A DNA stretch of 64,000 nt from Muricea muricata. Lineage: Eukaryota; Cnidaria; Anthozoa; Malacalcyonacea; Plexauridae. The DNA is taken from NCBI GenBank assembly GCA_963855995.1, contig OY979716.1:32124230-32188229 (forward strand), read 5' to 3'. The position numbers and the translations under genes are program-made. The notes under the pieces were generated by a model, which made no database searches, was not told the DNA's origin, and saw nothing but the letters and a program-made list of their open reading frames with translations. This document shows positions 50,231 through 62,633 of the stretch, one piece after another (positions within the stretch are counted from its first letter, which is position 1; each line of letters starts with the position of its first letter).

Positions 50231-51392
50231 TTTCGCCAGCGTTTCTCGAATCATCATGGCAGGACGTATGCACTACGACCTTTGTTCGTATCATAGTTTC
50301 AAAATAACAAAGCTGTCGAATTGGACGCAGTGAAGAAAAACTGTGAATAATATTACAGATCTACAGCCATTGCACAGGCGAAAATTTGGGATCCATTTCG
50401 AAGTGGAGAGCATATAAGAGATCTTTATGCTGAATCGCTTGTCCCTAAACATATAACAAAACTATGGCAACGTGGAGTAGCACTACGAGCCTTAAAGTGA
50501 GTGTTAATTATATATTGAATATATACAATAATTGTATTTACACTTTGTTTACGGTAGTAATAAATAAATAATAGCTCATTTTGATTATTTTGTGTTTATA
50601 TATAACTATATAAATATATAATGTCAAAATATGTGTTGAATTTATAGTTTATAAAACAGAGCATTGTTTAATATTTGAGGGGTATTTAGGGATATTCATT
50701 ATCACTCATGGTTAAGAGGAAACTGAGATATGGTTAGATTATATGTATACTAACCTAGGGTGAGCTGCAACATGCAACTAACAGGCGACAGCATTCACAG
50801 CAACCTGCAAACCTAACCACTTAGGCACTTACCAACCTCTTAAGCCAGATAAAAATTGAAAGGGATGCTACTACAAGCTGTTGTTGACAAAATAATGTAA
50901 ACAAGAGTGTCCTGTCAAGTGGGATAAAATATAACAATATTAAAGCAAAAGTAAAGTTCGTTTCACTTACCGTTCTAGACTGAGTTTTTATGTTGTTCAG
51001 GCGGCCTGAGTTTAATACAGTACAACTTACAAGCTGACCTGTTTATTAATGATGAGTTGACTGAAAAGTACACACTGGTTACAATATATCTACATTATAA
51101 TTATTGGGATAATAATATATGATAGGATAATAATGTGTTATATTACGGTATACATGTATAATATAGGCACTTGCACTTGAAATAGAGGCAGAGGCCCAAT
51201 ATTATCCATTGTGATTGTAAACAAGTAGTTTGCCTGCCAAATAAGAGTGAATGAGATGTTAATGAATGATTGAATAGTCAATATAGAATGAACTTTATGC
51301 TTGCTTTTCAGAATGGTCCAGTCATCCTGCTGCTGTTGGAATAATCTTTACTTTGCTGTTGGAATGATCTTTACTTTGATCTTTACTATAAA
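50231..51392. other. Mostly non-coding; exon-like fragment
   Basis: At about 50355-50496 a frame FGIHF/WDPFRSGEHIRDLYAES ends at a GTGAGT donor and may be an exon of an unrecognised transposon or host gene. The rest is AT-rich with no ORF. Direct repeats of GGAATGATCTTTACTTTG type occur just before LINE B (51340-51390). Confidence 0.3.
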
Positions 51393-54187
51393 GTGAATAA
51401 TTTACCACGTAACCGTAACAATTTAATTCAAATCCCCCTTAACAGGAAACCAAACAACGAATCTAAAACTAAATTAGCATATGTCCCTTCCTTTCTGCTG
51501 TCGAACGTGATGTCGCTTGTTCCAAAAATTGATGAAGTGGTTGAGGTCATACAATGTACCCATTATGATTTCATTTGTTTCGTTGAAACCTGGTTACAGC
51601 CACATATTCACGACAATGTTGTCGCTCTTGGTGGTTACAACATCGTTCGTAGGGACAGGATAAACAAATTACACGGGGGAGTGTGTATTTACATCAAAGA
51701 CTCTATACATTATACGGCAATAAATGAGCTTGCGCATACTTCCTTTGAAGCATTATGGGTTCATCTCCACTTAAGGAGATTACCCCGGGGTTTTAGTAAT
51801 CTTATTGTTGGTGTTGTGTACCACCCTCCAAGATCGGATAACGCAGCAATGTTGGATTATTTATCGAATTGTTTATCCTACATTGAGTCGCACTTTCCCA
51901 ACAGTGGCCTAATCCTCCTTGGAGACTTCAACAAATTGAACATCACACGTCTGTGCTCAAGTTACAATCTTAAACAGATTGTTAAATTCACAACGCGGGG
52001 TAGTAATACTCTTGACCTAATTCTGACCAACCTTAGTTCCTTTTACGCCTCTCCCATCAGAATTTCACCTTTTGGGCTCTCGGATCATATGTCGATCGAA
52101 GTTAAAGCTAAGGATCGTTCCCAACTCCCGGCAGTGTCAAAGGTCAAAGTGAAAACAAGAGATTTACGTCCATCTGCTCGCCTTGCAATTCGTCGTTATC
52201 TCGAACTGGTAGATGTTCCGAGTCTTATCAATCAAATGCCATCATGTGAAGGGAAAGTTTCTCTTCTCGAATCTATTGTTAAGATCGGGCTGGATTTTAT
52301 TTGCCCATTTCGTCATAAAACAGTACATTCAAACAATCCTCCCTGGTTAACTGCAAAATTAAGTAACCTTATTAAAAATAGGCAAACAGCGCTTAGGGCG
52401 GGAAATATGATGGAATTCAAACGTCTCAGAAACCAAGTTAATCGGGAACGGAAGTCTAGTCGATCAAAGTTTTACCTTGCCAGCGTCCATCATCTCCGTC
52501 AATGTAATCCTTCCACTTGGTGGAGTGAGGTTAAAAAGCTTAGTGGAATGAAATTAGGAAGTGCAACAAATACCGAGATATTAAAGTCGTTGAAATCTAA
52601 TGCCAGTCCTGCCGATACATCGACAAAGGGCCTAGCTAATGATATTAATAAAGCGTTTTTATCACCTATGCGGCATTTTGTACCTCTCCCCTCGAACGTT
52701 TCTCACAGTATTGCCAGAAATACAGAAACTCCAATTACGGTTACGAGAGACTCTATTTATCTTAAACTCTCTAAATTAAATCCTAAAAAGGCTCAAGGTC
52801 CAGACGGTATTCCGTCCTGGCTTTTGAAAGAGAACGCGGACTTGCTGGCTGGACCAATAACTGACATTATCAATTGTTCGTGTCGTGAAGGTTGCCTCCC
52901 CACCTCTTGGAAAAAGGCTGACGTGGTGGTCATTCCGAAACAGAAACCAGTTAAAGATATCAACAATCATCTGCGTCCTATCTCTCTTATCCCTATCATA
53001 TCTAAATTGGCGGAGGAAATCGTAGTAAAAAATTACGTGAGACCAGCGGTCATAGAAAAAATTGATGATAAACAATTCGGTACAATCCCAAATTCGTCAA
53101 CTACACATGCGCTCATTAGTATGCTTCATACTTGGACGAAAGACACCGATGGAAATGGTTCAACTACAAGAGTGGTCCTATTTGATTTTCGTAAGGCGTT
53201 CGATCTAAGAGACCATCGCATTCTATCTCACAAATTGCTTACGTATAACCTACCCAAAAGTATTGCCAGTTGGATTTTGAATTTTTTAACGGATCGTACA
53301 CAGAGGGTGAAATTGAGCAACGACTGTTTTTCCGAATGGGGCTCTGTTCCTGCGGGTGTACCGCAGGGTACTAAATTAGGTCCCTGGTTGTTCATTATTA
53401 TGATAAACGATTTAACCGTGTCTGGCGTTGATGCCCTGTGGAAATACGTAGACGATACCACTCTGTCTGAGTCACTGGCCAAGAACGACCCAAGTCTTTT
53501 ACAACATCATGTGGATGACTTTGTGACAAAATCGCAGTCTGATGGTTTGCAGTTAAATGAGTCTAAATGTAAGGAGTTTCGCGTGGATTTTTCTAAACCT
53601 TGTAGATCGTTCCAGCCCATTTTAATCAACAATAAAAGCATTGATGTTGTGCCATCCGTAAAGTTGTTGGGTCTTACAATTAGCGAAGATCTCAAATGGA
53701 ATCAGCATGTCATGGACATTTGTAAAAAGGTTTCTTCACGCCTGTACTTCCTGAGGCAACTAAAACGTGCTAAAGTTCAATCTAAAGAACTTGTCCTATT
53801 TTATACAACTTGTATTCGCCCGGTTACTGAATACGCGTGTCAGGTGTTTCACAATTCCCTCCCTCAATACTTATCATAAGAAATTGAAAAACTTCAGAAA
53901 CGAGCGTTTCGGATTATTTTCCCCGAGTTACATTATCAAGAAGTTTTATATCTACTAAATATTCCGACACTTTACGACAGAAGAGAATCTCTTACTGAGA
54001 AACTATTTAGTGACATTGTTACTAATGATCAGAATAAATTAAGAGCCTTATTTGGGACAAAATGGGCCGTGAAGATATTTGATGAATGGCAAAAACATCG
54101 TGGTAATAAAATAGCAAGAAATGAGTCTTTCGGATTCGAATGCAAGAGGTTAGATAGTCTCCAATGCGAAACCCAAGTTAGATGTTA
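51393..54187 (+). pseudogene. LINE B ORF2p: endonuclease and reverse transcriptase
   Basis: The 828-codon frame has the APE endonuclease (ICFVETWLQPHI, GGVCIYIKDS, LILLGDFNKLN, FGLSDHMSIE) then the RT: KKAQGPDGIPSWLL, RVVLFDFRKAFDLRDH, AGVPQGTKLGPWLF and the catalytic WKYVDDTT. The SDH motif of the endonuclease is intact. TAA at 53877-53879 interrupts the C-terminal region, which continues in frame as EIEKLQKRAFRIIFPE to a stop at about 54187. Apart from that codon the gene is open over 2.8 kb. An ORF1 was not seen upstream. Confidence 0.85.
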
Positions 54188-54439
54188 GCAACGCAAATAA
54201 CTTGGATGGAAGTTGGCCCGATGTGGAAAGCTAGGTGGTGTACATGAGAGGAAGAATGAGAGCGCTGGTTTTTCAGATTGTTTTACGAATTTGATTGTAA
54301 TATAAGTGACGACATTTTAGCGAGCATAGATTTGCTATCCATTCTTCCATCTTGCCCCACTTCAAATGAACGTGTAAGTAGTGTCATGGGAAATGTTGCA
54401 AGCTATAGAACCAGGGGCGGATCTAGGGTAGTTTCCGTA

Positions 54440-54820
54440 GTTTCCGGAAACTACTGAGAATTTTTCGACAAAAAAATTTAATCACCACTGTCAGTTTAAG
54501 AATCTTCACCAAAATAAATATAATACAGAATATTCTTCTCAAATATCGTATTTCTGGCCATTTTTTGAACGATTTTTAAAAAATTTCGCGCAAATTTTGC
54601 TGCTTTTCATCGCATTTTCCTGCTGGGAAACTGGGAACCAGTGGGAAACACGCGTTTATAAGGAAACTATTAGGAAACTACTGAGGTTTCCATATATGGC
54701 GATTGGAAACTACTGCGTCAGCAAGATTTGCCTTTGGAAACTACTGCGTCAGCAAGATTCATTTGGAAACTACTGAGCCTCGAGCTCTGATTGGTCGGAA
54801 ACTACTGTGGAAACTACCGA
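54440..54820. repeat. hAT 2 subterminal GGAAACTACTG repeats
   Basis: At least eight copies of GGAAACTACTG or its complement between 54440 and 54815, several followed by CGTCAGCAAGATT. Likely transposase-binding sites. Confidence 0.75.
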
Positions 54821-55108
54821 AAAAAGTATAAATACCCAAGCCTACAACCCTACGACCTCTGTTTTGTTAGATGTGTTTTACTACACTCCGTTCAAACGGA
54901 ACGCTAGCACACGCTAGTTATAATAAGTGTGATTTCAATGATTTTGGTCGATCTACGCTCGAAATATTACTGAGAAGAATACTACTACTAGTGCTTTTTC
55001 TGATACATAGGAGTTACGATCATTTTGCGCGCATCATTTACTATACACAGAAGCAGTTACGTAAACGGGGAGTATTCAAAGTGATCCAACCATGCCGATG
55101 ATACTTAA

Positions 55109-56347
55109 GGTGGCTCCCTATGGTTTTGTTCAGTTATAACCCGATTTATAGAGATCAGACGCTGTCCGCACGAATCACGCGTGGAATGTTCGTGGCCAGC
55201 TATAATAAAATTTTTCACATTCAAAGTTGAAAACATTGTTTTTGCCGATATTTTTGTGTTTCTACACACAAACGACATGTCACAAGACGACAGTTCTTCC
55301 TTACAATCGCTTGTGTTTCCAAGTTCAAGTATTAGGTGCTTTAAATCAGTTTTAAAACAATTTTTAGGCGCTTTTTTATGTCCGGTAATGTAATTTTTGT
55401 TGCTCGAAATTTTACGAAAGTGTATGGACTCCGACTGAACCATTTTGTATTGTCTTTATCGACTTCATGGCTCTTCTGAAATGTTACCGAAGCTTATGTA
55501 AGTTTTCTTGTTTAATTAAGGTCGGATGTCTGTCGTGTTTTAATAACATAGTCTTATAACTATCGTGCATACAGTCATGAGTTTTGAAAATATTTTCGTA
55601 CATCGGTTTTTAATGACAAGAATAAATTTAAGAAGCAGTGGTTTGATTTTATGCCTTATTATGTCTTGTTTTTACTTCTTGGCAATGTGAATGTCTTTTA
55701 ATCTCTTCTTAAATAAGGTTAAACCAAAAATTTCAAACGAAAAAATACTACGGCTATTATCAAAAACACGCATTTCTCGCTGTTCTGGTTGATGTCCACG
55801 AAATGTGCTGGACTCCACGCGTGAAAAACTGGTTTCAAAAATTTTATGACGTCAAAGCAAAAAAATATAATGAAATTAAACTGTAAATTTTGCCCGTTTC
55901 CTTCGGTGAATTTTTTTAAAATTTTGTTCACCAATTACCATCGCCCAAGTGCTTGAAATGTCATTTTTTAGAAAAATTTTATGGAAGGGATTTTTTTTTA
56001 TATTGATTTTTGACATTTTGTAGGGTAATAAAAAAACCTATCCATAGAATTTTTTTAAAGTGTGTAAGTGAAACCCTTACGTCAGTACCATACAACATGT
56101 TCAATCAAAAAATAATTCACCGAAGGAAATCTCGAAAATTGCGGAAAGAAGACGAAACGCAAGCCATGTTCTTATCCATTTGTTGCCATGGCAACAATCT
56201 TCTAGCGCAAAATCACCACTTTAAAATCTTCAGCAAGACTTCAATAACACTTGTACTGAATTTCATAGTTTTATAATGAAAGATGTGGAAATGAGACGGT
56301 CTTAACGGCTACAATGCACTTTATAACTAAAACCGTAGGGAGCCACC
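55109..56347. mobile_element. TTAA-flanked non-autonomous element nested in hAT 2
   Basis: Ends GGTGGCTCCCTATGGTTTTG and its near complement (AAAACCGTAGGGAGCCACC), TTAA on both sides (55105-55108, 56348-56351). 1239 bp without a transposase frame. TTAA duplication points to the piggyBac or Kolobok superfamily. Confidence 0.85.
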
Positions 56348-56351
56348 TTAA

Positions 56352-57007
56352 CAGACAAATTCGTCGAGCTAATGCTCCAGCTGCAGCATTAAAGCAGTAT
56401 TACAAGATAAATTTGACAAGAGTGTTCTTGGACCATGCAATTCAACAACTTGACATCAGATTTAAAGCTCAAGTACATATTTGCTATAATTCCATGAATT
56501 TTGCTTGGACAACCCCAGGATTGGAAAAATAATGTAAAAGAATTTTGTGAGAGCTACAATCAAGACATAACAAACATAGCTGGCTTAGAAGCAGAATTAA
56601 TCCTGTGGGGAGAGATTGTGGAGTGAACAGAAAGCAAAAGAAGAAGTATCCTGACAGACTAGTGCCTTAATAAAACTCATTGACAAAGAATCTTTTACAA
56701 TATTTTTGCTGTCCTACAAGTATTGGCAACTATTCCAATTTCATCCTTAAGTTGTGATTGTGAAAGATCTATTTCAACTCTTCGAAACCTAAAAAACTGC
56801 TTGAGGAACACAATGAGCCATGATAGACTCAATGGATTAGCACTCATGGACACTCATGCAGAGATTGAGCTGGATCTTAATGAACTCATTGATTTATTCC
56901 AACCCACACCCCAGAAGAATGAGGATGGCAAATATCTTGGAAGATTAGATACACTGCTTTTTCTTATTTCACTAGCTGTTTCTAGAGTACTTGACTGTGA
57001 GTTATGA
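56352..57007 (+). pseudogene. hAT transposase C-terminal fragments
   Basis: Directly after the nested element a frame reads QIRRANAPAAALKQYY, VFLDHAIQQLDIRFKAQ, as in ZMYM/TTF-type hAT transposases. After a gap with frame changes (56530-56720), 56723-57007 has SLSCDCERSISTLRNLKNCL and HDRLNGLALMDTHAEIELD, the hAT dimerisation domain. The DDE core and N-terminal zinc finger are missing. Confidence 0.8.
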
Positions 57008-57868
57008 ACTGTATGGATTTTTTAATCCTTAAACTGACAGTGAACAGAACAGAGGCAAAAAAGCTGGTATCAATTTGCTACACATGTATTTGCTTCCCTT
57101 TATTTGCTGACATTTGTTCTCATGGACTCTGTGTTGTTGTGTGAATTCCTTCCTGTTCTTTACTTTTATTGATTGTTGATCCTTGCTGTCTACCAGGAAA
57201 ATATCAGGTATATATTTTTTTACACCATACAGCTACATACATAATCTTTATTTTACTCACAATAAAGTTTAATTATCTCTAATTATAATGGTGTTCATTT
57301 TTCATGTATTTATTATTCATTTTATCATCTTTTAGATTACTTGTTGTTGCTGTTATTAATGTTTTTAAAAGAAACTGACTGAGATGTCAGGTATAACTTT
57401 ATGTAGTTCATATTGTTAATCAGTATTTTTGTAGCTGCAATGAAGTTTACTCATCTTTTGGCAGGCTGTGGTATTGAGGTGGTGGATGTTCCAAAAACCA
57501 AGAGATAAGTCTATACAGTTCTTATGCTGGTAACATTTGTCAACAATCTCCATTGAATAAGGGGCAAGTTTGGAATTCAATTGTACTTATTCAGTGATCT
57601 AACACACAAGTCCATCACAAACTTACTCCAACACTACAGTAGTTCGACAGGAATAAATTTGTAGTATTAAATATATCATATTTGCATGGTCTTGTGTGGC
57701 AAATGTTGTTAATGAAGGTATAGATTTATCTTCAATTAAAGTACTGTTGTCTCAATGAATACTTTTTTGTTTTAAATGGGGGTTGGGAAATATCCTCCAG
57801 GGGGGAGATCCTAATGTTACAATAAAAAAATTGGAAACTACTGAGGAAAAAGTCTAGATCCGCCCCTG
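57008..57868. other. hAT 2 3' region
   Basis: Non-coding AT-rich sequence up to the right terminal repeat. No further features seen. Confidence 0.5.
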
Positions 57869-58410
57869 AGAACGTTCAATAATTGTAGCATTAACTCTGT
57901 TATGAACTCGAAATAATGATGTAAAGTGGAGCTTGATAGAGTGCACCATTGCGTCGATGTGTTGAGTTGTGAACTTGCGTAGTTGCGTGTATGTATGTGT
58001 GTAAAAAGTAAATGTGAAATGTCTTTTTTGGTTACAAGTTGGTCAATCTTCTCTCAGATGATAGAGATCTGTATCAAATGATACAGATCTGTATCATTTG
58101 ATACAGAATACTAATGAGGTTATTAGTATTCTGTATCAAATGATACAGAATTTTAATTTACCCCGTAATTTCCCTGCTGAATATCAAAGCCCCCCCCCCC
58201 CAGCTTTCAAACAGTGGATCTAGTATCGGATATACAAAGGTTATCACGTGTCATAAAGGAAGAGTTTTTATTGGTAATTTGACTAATGAATAATTAATGA
58301 ATTTCACAAATATATATATAAGCCCTGGATATGAGCTTTTGAAAACCAAAAATACTCTTAATTTAAAGGAAAAAATTGTAATTTTTTGTAGATATTTGTA
58401 AGCTATATTT
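57869..58410. other. LINE B 3' flank; palindromic octads
   Basis: Contains the ATGATACAGA/CTGTATCAT palindromic block at 58060-58155 and a C12 homopolymer near 58189-58200. No gene. Confidence 0.5.
58060..58155. repeat. Nested palindrome of CTGTATCAAATGATACAG
   Basis: CTGTATCAAATGATACAG occurs at about 58071-58088 and 58132-58149, with CTGTATCATTTGATACAG at 58088-58105 between them. The intervening AATACTAATGAGGTTATTAGTATT pairs with itself, so the block can fold as one long hairpin or a cruciform. Confidence 0.75.
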
Positions 58411-58575
58411 CTAAAAAATATGATATTTGAAATGCTTTCTTTTATCCTTAGTCATTTTACTACCATTAAACACTTTCATACCAAAATTTTTAGCTTTTTT
58501 AGTGGTTTTTGTGATACTATTTTCAAGGAAAACTTGAATTTCATTTTCATTCAGCTCTCCAAATCTGTCAGCCAT
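58411..58575 (-). pseudogene. Crypton-like (DUF3504-type) N-terminal fragment
   Basis: A 54-codon minus-strand frame from ATG 58575: MADRFGELNENEIQVFLEN, then TKTTKKAKNFGMKVFN. The phrase resembles the N-terminal helices of Crypton-derived tyrosine-recombinase proteins in animals (ADRF...EEI...TKKATK). No recombinase core follows, so it is an isolated exon or relic. Identification rests on a short match by eye. Confidence 0.4.
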
Positions 58576-58723
58576 TTTGTTTACAGTGCTTTATAGTTAC
58601 TTTGTCTGCTAGTACGATATGAGCTAATATCCTACTAGTAGAGAAGCAATCAAATTGTAAAATCTCGTATCCAGTGCTTGTGTATATAATAACATCTAAT
58701 ACTTAATATTTAAATTGCTTCAG

Positions 58724-61700
58724 AACGTTCATGTCCACTGGTTTATCCATTGTCATGCCCTGTTTGCAAGACTTCAACTATTAAAAGGACAAATAGCTCT
58801 ACTGTGCTGTTGGTTACATGTCAAGGTTTGTTGGTCAGGTTGATAGATTGTAAAAGTTTGTAAGGCTAAGTTGGTACATTTTTCTTAGTTACATGATATT
58901 AATCAGGTGGAACTAGCATAACCTGTATATGTTAGATTTTTTATTTTAATATGTATCCATGTTTGGCTTTGTTTGATACATTTTACTGCTGATACTTGTA
59001 TCCTTGAGCACACAATAGTTTAACATGCTTTTATGCTGCCATATATTCATGTATGGGTTACCTGTGTTTATATACTGGTCAATGTAATGTTGACTATGAT
59101 AAATATGGTAATTAGCATTTTTGTTTTAATTGATATGTTATTTAATTTTAATTATGTAGTTTAATTTTGTTTTTTTATGTATTTAAAGGATGTTATGACT
59201 TAAACTGGTTTGCAGTTGGTTGTCCATCATGTTTGTGGCAGTGGACACCTATTTCTGTGGAGTGCATTGTTGAATCTGGGTTCTGGCCTGGCAGTCCAGG
59301 CAATGTTAACTACCTGTTCGACCAAAAGTTGTTCAGCTTGTGGGATGCTTTTAGGAAACGAATGCCAGGGTCATCACAAACAGCATTCTTACGTAGTTTA
59401 GAGGATTTATCTTTTGAAAAAGGGAGGGTGAGTGCAATTAAATTTTCAATAACATATTTGTTACACTGAATATTGTTTCTTTGTATCTCATTAATAATAA
59501 GAGGTTCAATAGGTATTGAATATATTGTAATACTATGTATAGTTATGTCCAGGTTATGTTTTGAACACAGCAATTTTGTGGACCTTACAACTAGCTTATC
59601 TTGATCAGAGATTTATAGAGATTAATTAACAAATGTTAAATGTTTTCTTATGTATATTATAATTATGTAACTAATTATTCTAAGTACAATATCCAGTGAA
59701 ATGAAAAGAAATGTTGTGAAATTTATTTTTTACTTGCAGGTAAATGTTGTCAATCCTGTAACATTTAGGAAAGCTTTTTCCAAAAGATGCTATTGCCAGT
59801 ATGAGGTAGATAACCTATGTGGCAAAGACTGGACAAAATACCCTCCATGTACTATCGACCAGCATTCCTGCCATGTTGATGGCAACCAGAAGGTTTATAG
59901 ATTCAGTAAAGTACCCAGGTTGGTTTATGAATTCAAATTGAATTATTCAATTATTTTCAGATGCCAGTTTTATATGTGCTGAGACTAATGTAAATTTAGC
60001 AGATATTTTTGTAATTAATAGATGAAAAGAGTTTCTTTTATTTGACCTGTTTTTTCCATAACGCCAGCATTATCCATTATGCATGGCAAATCACACAGCT
60101 GGTCATGCCAAGTATGTTAAATACAGTATTGTGAGCATTCAGTTACAATAAAATGATTAAAAGTCTAACAAATATTTTTCAAAAGGAAAATTTATTGCAT
60201 AGTCTCGGGACCACCATACCTATGTAAAATGAACGGATTTTTATAGGTGATTTGGAGCGGAAGGTGCAAGAAGGTGCTGCTGCAACTGCTGGGGAGGAAG
60301 TCGAACAAATAAATTCGTACCTATCATAACTTGGTTCAACAACGAAAAATATGACTGCATCGGGTATGACAGCTAGTAACTAAATTTGCTCTAAAATTTG
60401 TATTGTACAAGTGGAGCAGTAATGGGAAGATTGTCTCGCCAACTACCAAAATTTTTCCTAACCAGCATTTAGATGTTTATCGTACTCCTTTCTACATGTC
60501 TTTCAGGGCGTGAGGATAGTATTACTGAACATCTTCTCAGTTGGAACAGAAGGAAAATAATAAATCAGCCCATGTCATTACTTACTCACCTGAGGAAGGT
60601 AAAAAAATAAAATACAGTACTTATGAGTTTGTACTTTGTCGTTCGTCGAATGCTTTTTTTCAAAATTGTTTTTAACATCATCAATAAGAACGCAACTAAA
60701 TACGCAGCTGAGTTATTCTTGGTAATTGGTAGCGTATCTCTAATTCCTAACTTCCTTTCTGGTTGTTGTAATACTTTGTTTCCTAATTTTTGCATAATTT
60801 TTTTAGACCGATACGAAACTTGCAGAAGCAAAGAAGGACTTAGCAAACATGAAGTCGCAGCTTGATATGCCAGACACTGAGTTAGATGGTTCTATCATTC
60901 TATGGAAAGAAGAAGTTCAACAGTTTGCTAGGGGTATATGAAATGTGTTAAAGCAATATTAGGAAAAAATATGTACAATGTTTTGCATTATAAAAATAGT
61001 GGCATAAATAACTGAAGTACAAATAACTATACATAATTATGTCTTTAGAACAGCAAACTGGATTGCTGGCTTGTCCAACTGCTTTGGAAGAATTTTTTTC
61101 GTTGCACTACAAAGTAGAAAATGCCGAACGCTTGAAGATTTTCCTTAGTGCAAACGACGATCAGACGCAGACACTGGTTGGTGAAAAAGATCTTCTTCGT
61201 ATGGCACATAATAAAACCAAGGAACTGGAAAAGAATAAAGCAAGGCTTCAACAGCTGAGGAATAAGTTAAAGTGCCAAGATAATGAAACAGGGCAGCAAA
61301 TTTTATTACAGGGTAAAGATCAGCTGGCAAGAATTACAATCAGGAAACTGCAGAAGCAATTAGAAATGTTGTATTTTTCTGTCGCAAAGCGAACCAAAGA
61401 AATTTCATCACTAGCTGGTAGGGTTTTTTTCTCAAGTTAACGTACTTGATCATCAGTTACCTCGATTATAAATTCAGGTTGCGTTTTCATTGATGCTTTA
61501 CTATTAATTCACAGCAAAAATGTAGATTCTTCGAAATGTTTATGCTTGCAGATTCGAGTAAAAGACGATCCTCCATGCGAGCAAAATGTTCTAAAGAGAA
61601 GGCTGAAATCGTTTCTGCTGTAGAAGAATTGAATTCCATCTCAAGCCTTTGCGGTTTGCCACCAACAAATACAGAAGACGTTATGTCAGGAATGTTTTCA

Positions 61701-62633
61701 TGGTCTTTTAACGAAAGTGAAACGGCCTTGCTAGGTATTTTACAAGTGCAACAACCCTTCATTGTATTGATGTTGTATAACATCATGTTTTCTGCACTAT
61801 GTCCACGTGCTATTCACATGACGTTGTCATGTTTGTTTACTTTATATAGGAGTTCCAATACGTATTAAGGCTCAACTCGTTGAAAAATTTATGCTTGTTA
61901 AGCGGTTAGAAGAAGAAGAGGCGCTACTGAAGACGGAAATGAAAATTTTTTTAAAATTTTATCTAGATAGGATTTTGCCTAGTCTGGGGGAGGAAAAGGA
62001 TAAGATCAAGGAACGAATAGGTATTAAATCGTTCTGGGTATTAATATATCTTTTATTCACGAAGTTGTAGAGAAAATACAAGAGCGGCAACATTCAAGTT
62101 TTTACCTGCTGACAGTAAAATAAAGTAAAACATGTGTAAAACAAATGTTAAACTACAAATAATAAGTACAAATAATTTTTTAGATTATGTAAACAATGTG
62201 GATGAACCAGATGACAAATACTCTCAGGAAAAAACGGTACAAAAAACTTTCGTTGCCCAAATTGTTGACCCCGCATTCCATTTCAAATTTTTTGCGATGA
62301 CAATATGCTTTGACCGAAGTAACTGTATCTATTAATGACTGTATCTTTTTTTACTAGCGTTTCTTTATCCATTTGTAGAATTTGGTTGACAAGAATAACA
62401 ACCGTTATTGCACACACAATAACACAATTACGTCTTTAGAAGGCCGCCTTGCCATTGCAAAGGAAGGGATTGCGTTTGCCAAAAGTCAGATACGAAAAGG
62501 ATGCAGTTTGTTTGTCGATCTTTAGCAGTCTCTAAGCATCATAGAAGACAGCGACGACGAATTTCTCAGCGATAATGATAACGATAGTGATGATGAGGAA
62601 GATTTGGAATGCTATTCCAGTGACGAGAACTAA
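58724..62633 (+). pseudogene. KDZ (Kyakuja-Dileera-Zisupton) transposase gene, multi-exon, broken
   Basis: Exon candidates, mostly with GT-AG borders: 58724-58825 (CPVCKTS, Cys cluster), 59189-59427 (CPSCLWQWTPISVECI, SLWDAFRKRMPG), 59740-59918 (CYCQYEVDNLC, HSCHVDGNQKVYRF), 60248-60362 (EEVEQINSYLS then in-frame TAA then LGSTTKNMTASG), 60507-60598 (ITEHLLSWNRRKI), 60807-60931, 61049-61419 and 61552-61732 (coiled-coil regions), 61851-62023, 62184-62236 and 62440-62633 (acidic end DSDDEFLSDNDNDSDDEE, with an in-frame TAG near 62523). The HVDGN, EQ-NSYLS and TTKNMT blocks are those of KDZ transposases. The catalytic region between HVDGN and EQINSYLS seems deleted. Confidence 0.65.

Larger units (their letters stand above)
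54412..57868 (+). mobile_element. hAT element 2 with nested insertion
   Basis: Ends CAGGGGCGGATCTAG and CTAGATCCGCCCCTG. AGAAC directly flanks both sides (54407-54411, 57869-57873), shorter than the 8 bp usual for hAT, so the duplication may have diverged. GGAAACTACTG motifs are repeated many times near the left end and once near the right end. Inside are C-terminal transposase fragments and a nested TTAA element. Confidence 0.85.
51393..58010 (+). mobile_element. LINE B (CR1-like), interrupted by hAT 2
   Basis: ORF2 lies at 51393-54187. The 3' UTR is split at 54411/57869 by hAT element 2. Both borders are approximate: no tail repeat or target duplication was recognised. Confidence 0.55.

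Noticed and set aside
54404..57876. 8-bp target duplication for hAT element 2
   Set aside because: Only AGAAC (5 bp) is shared. The flanking three bases differ on both sides.
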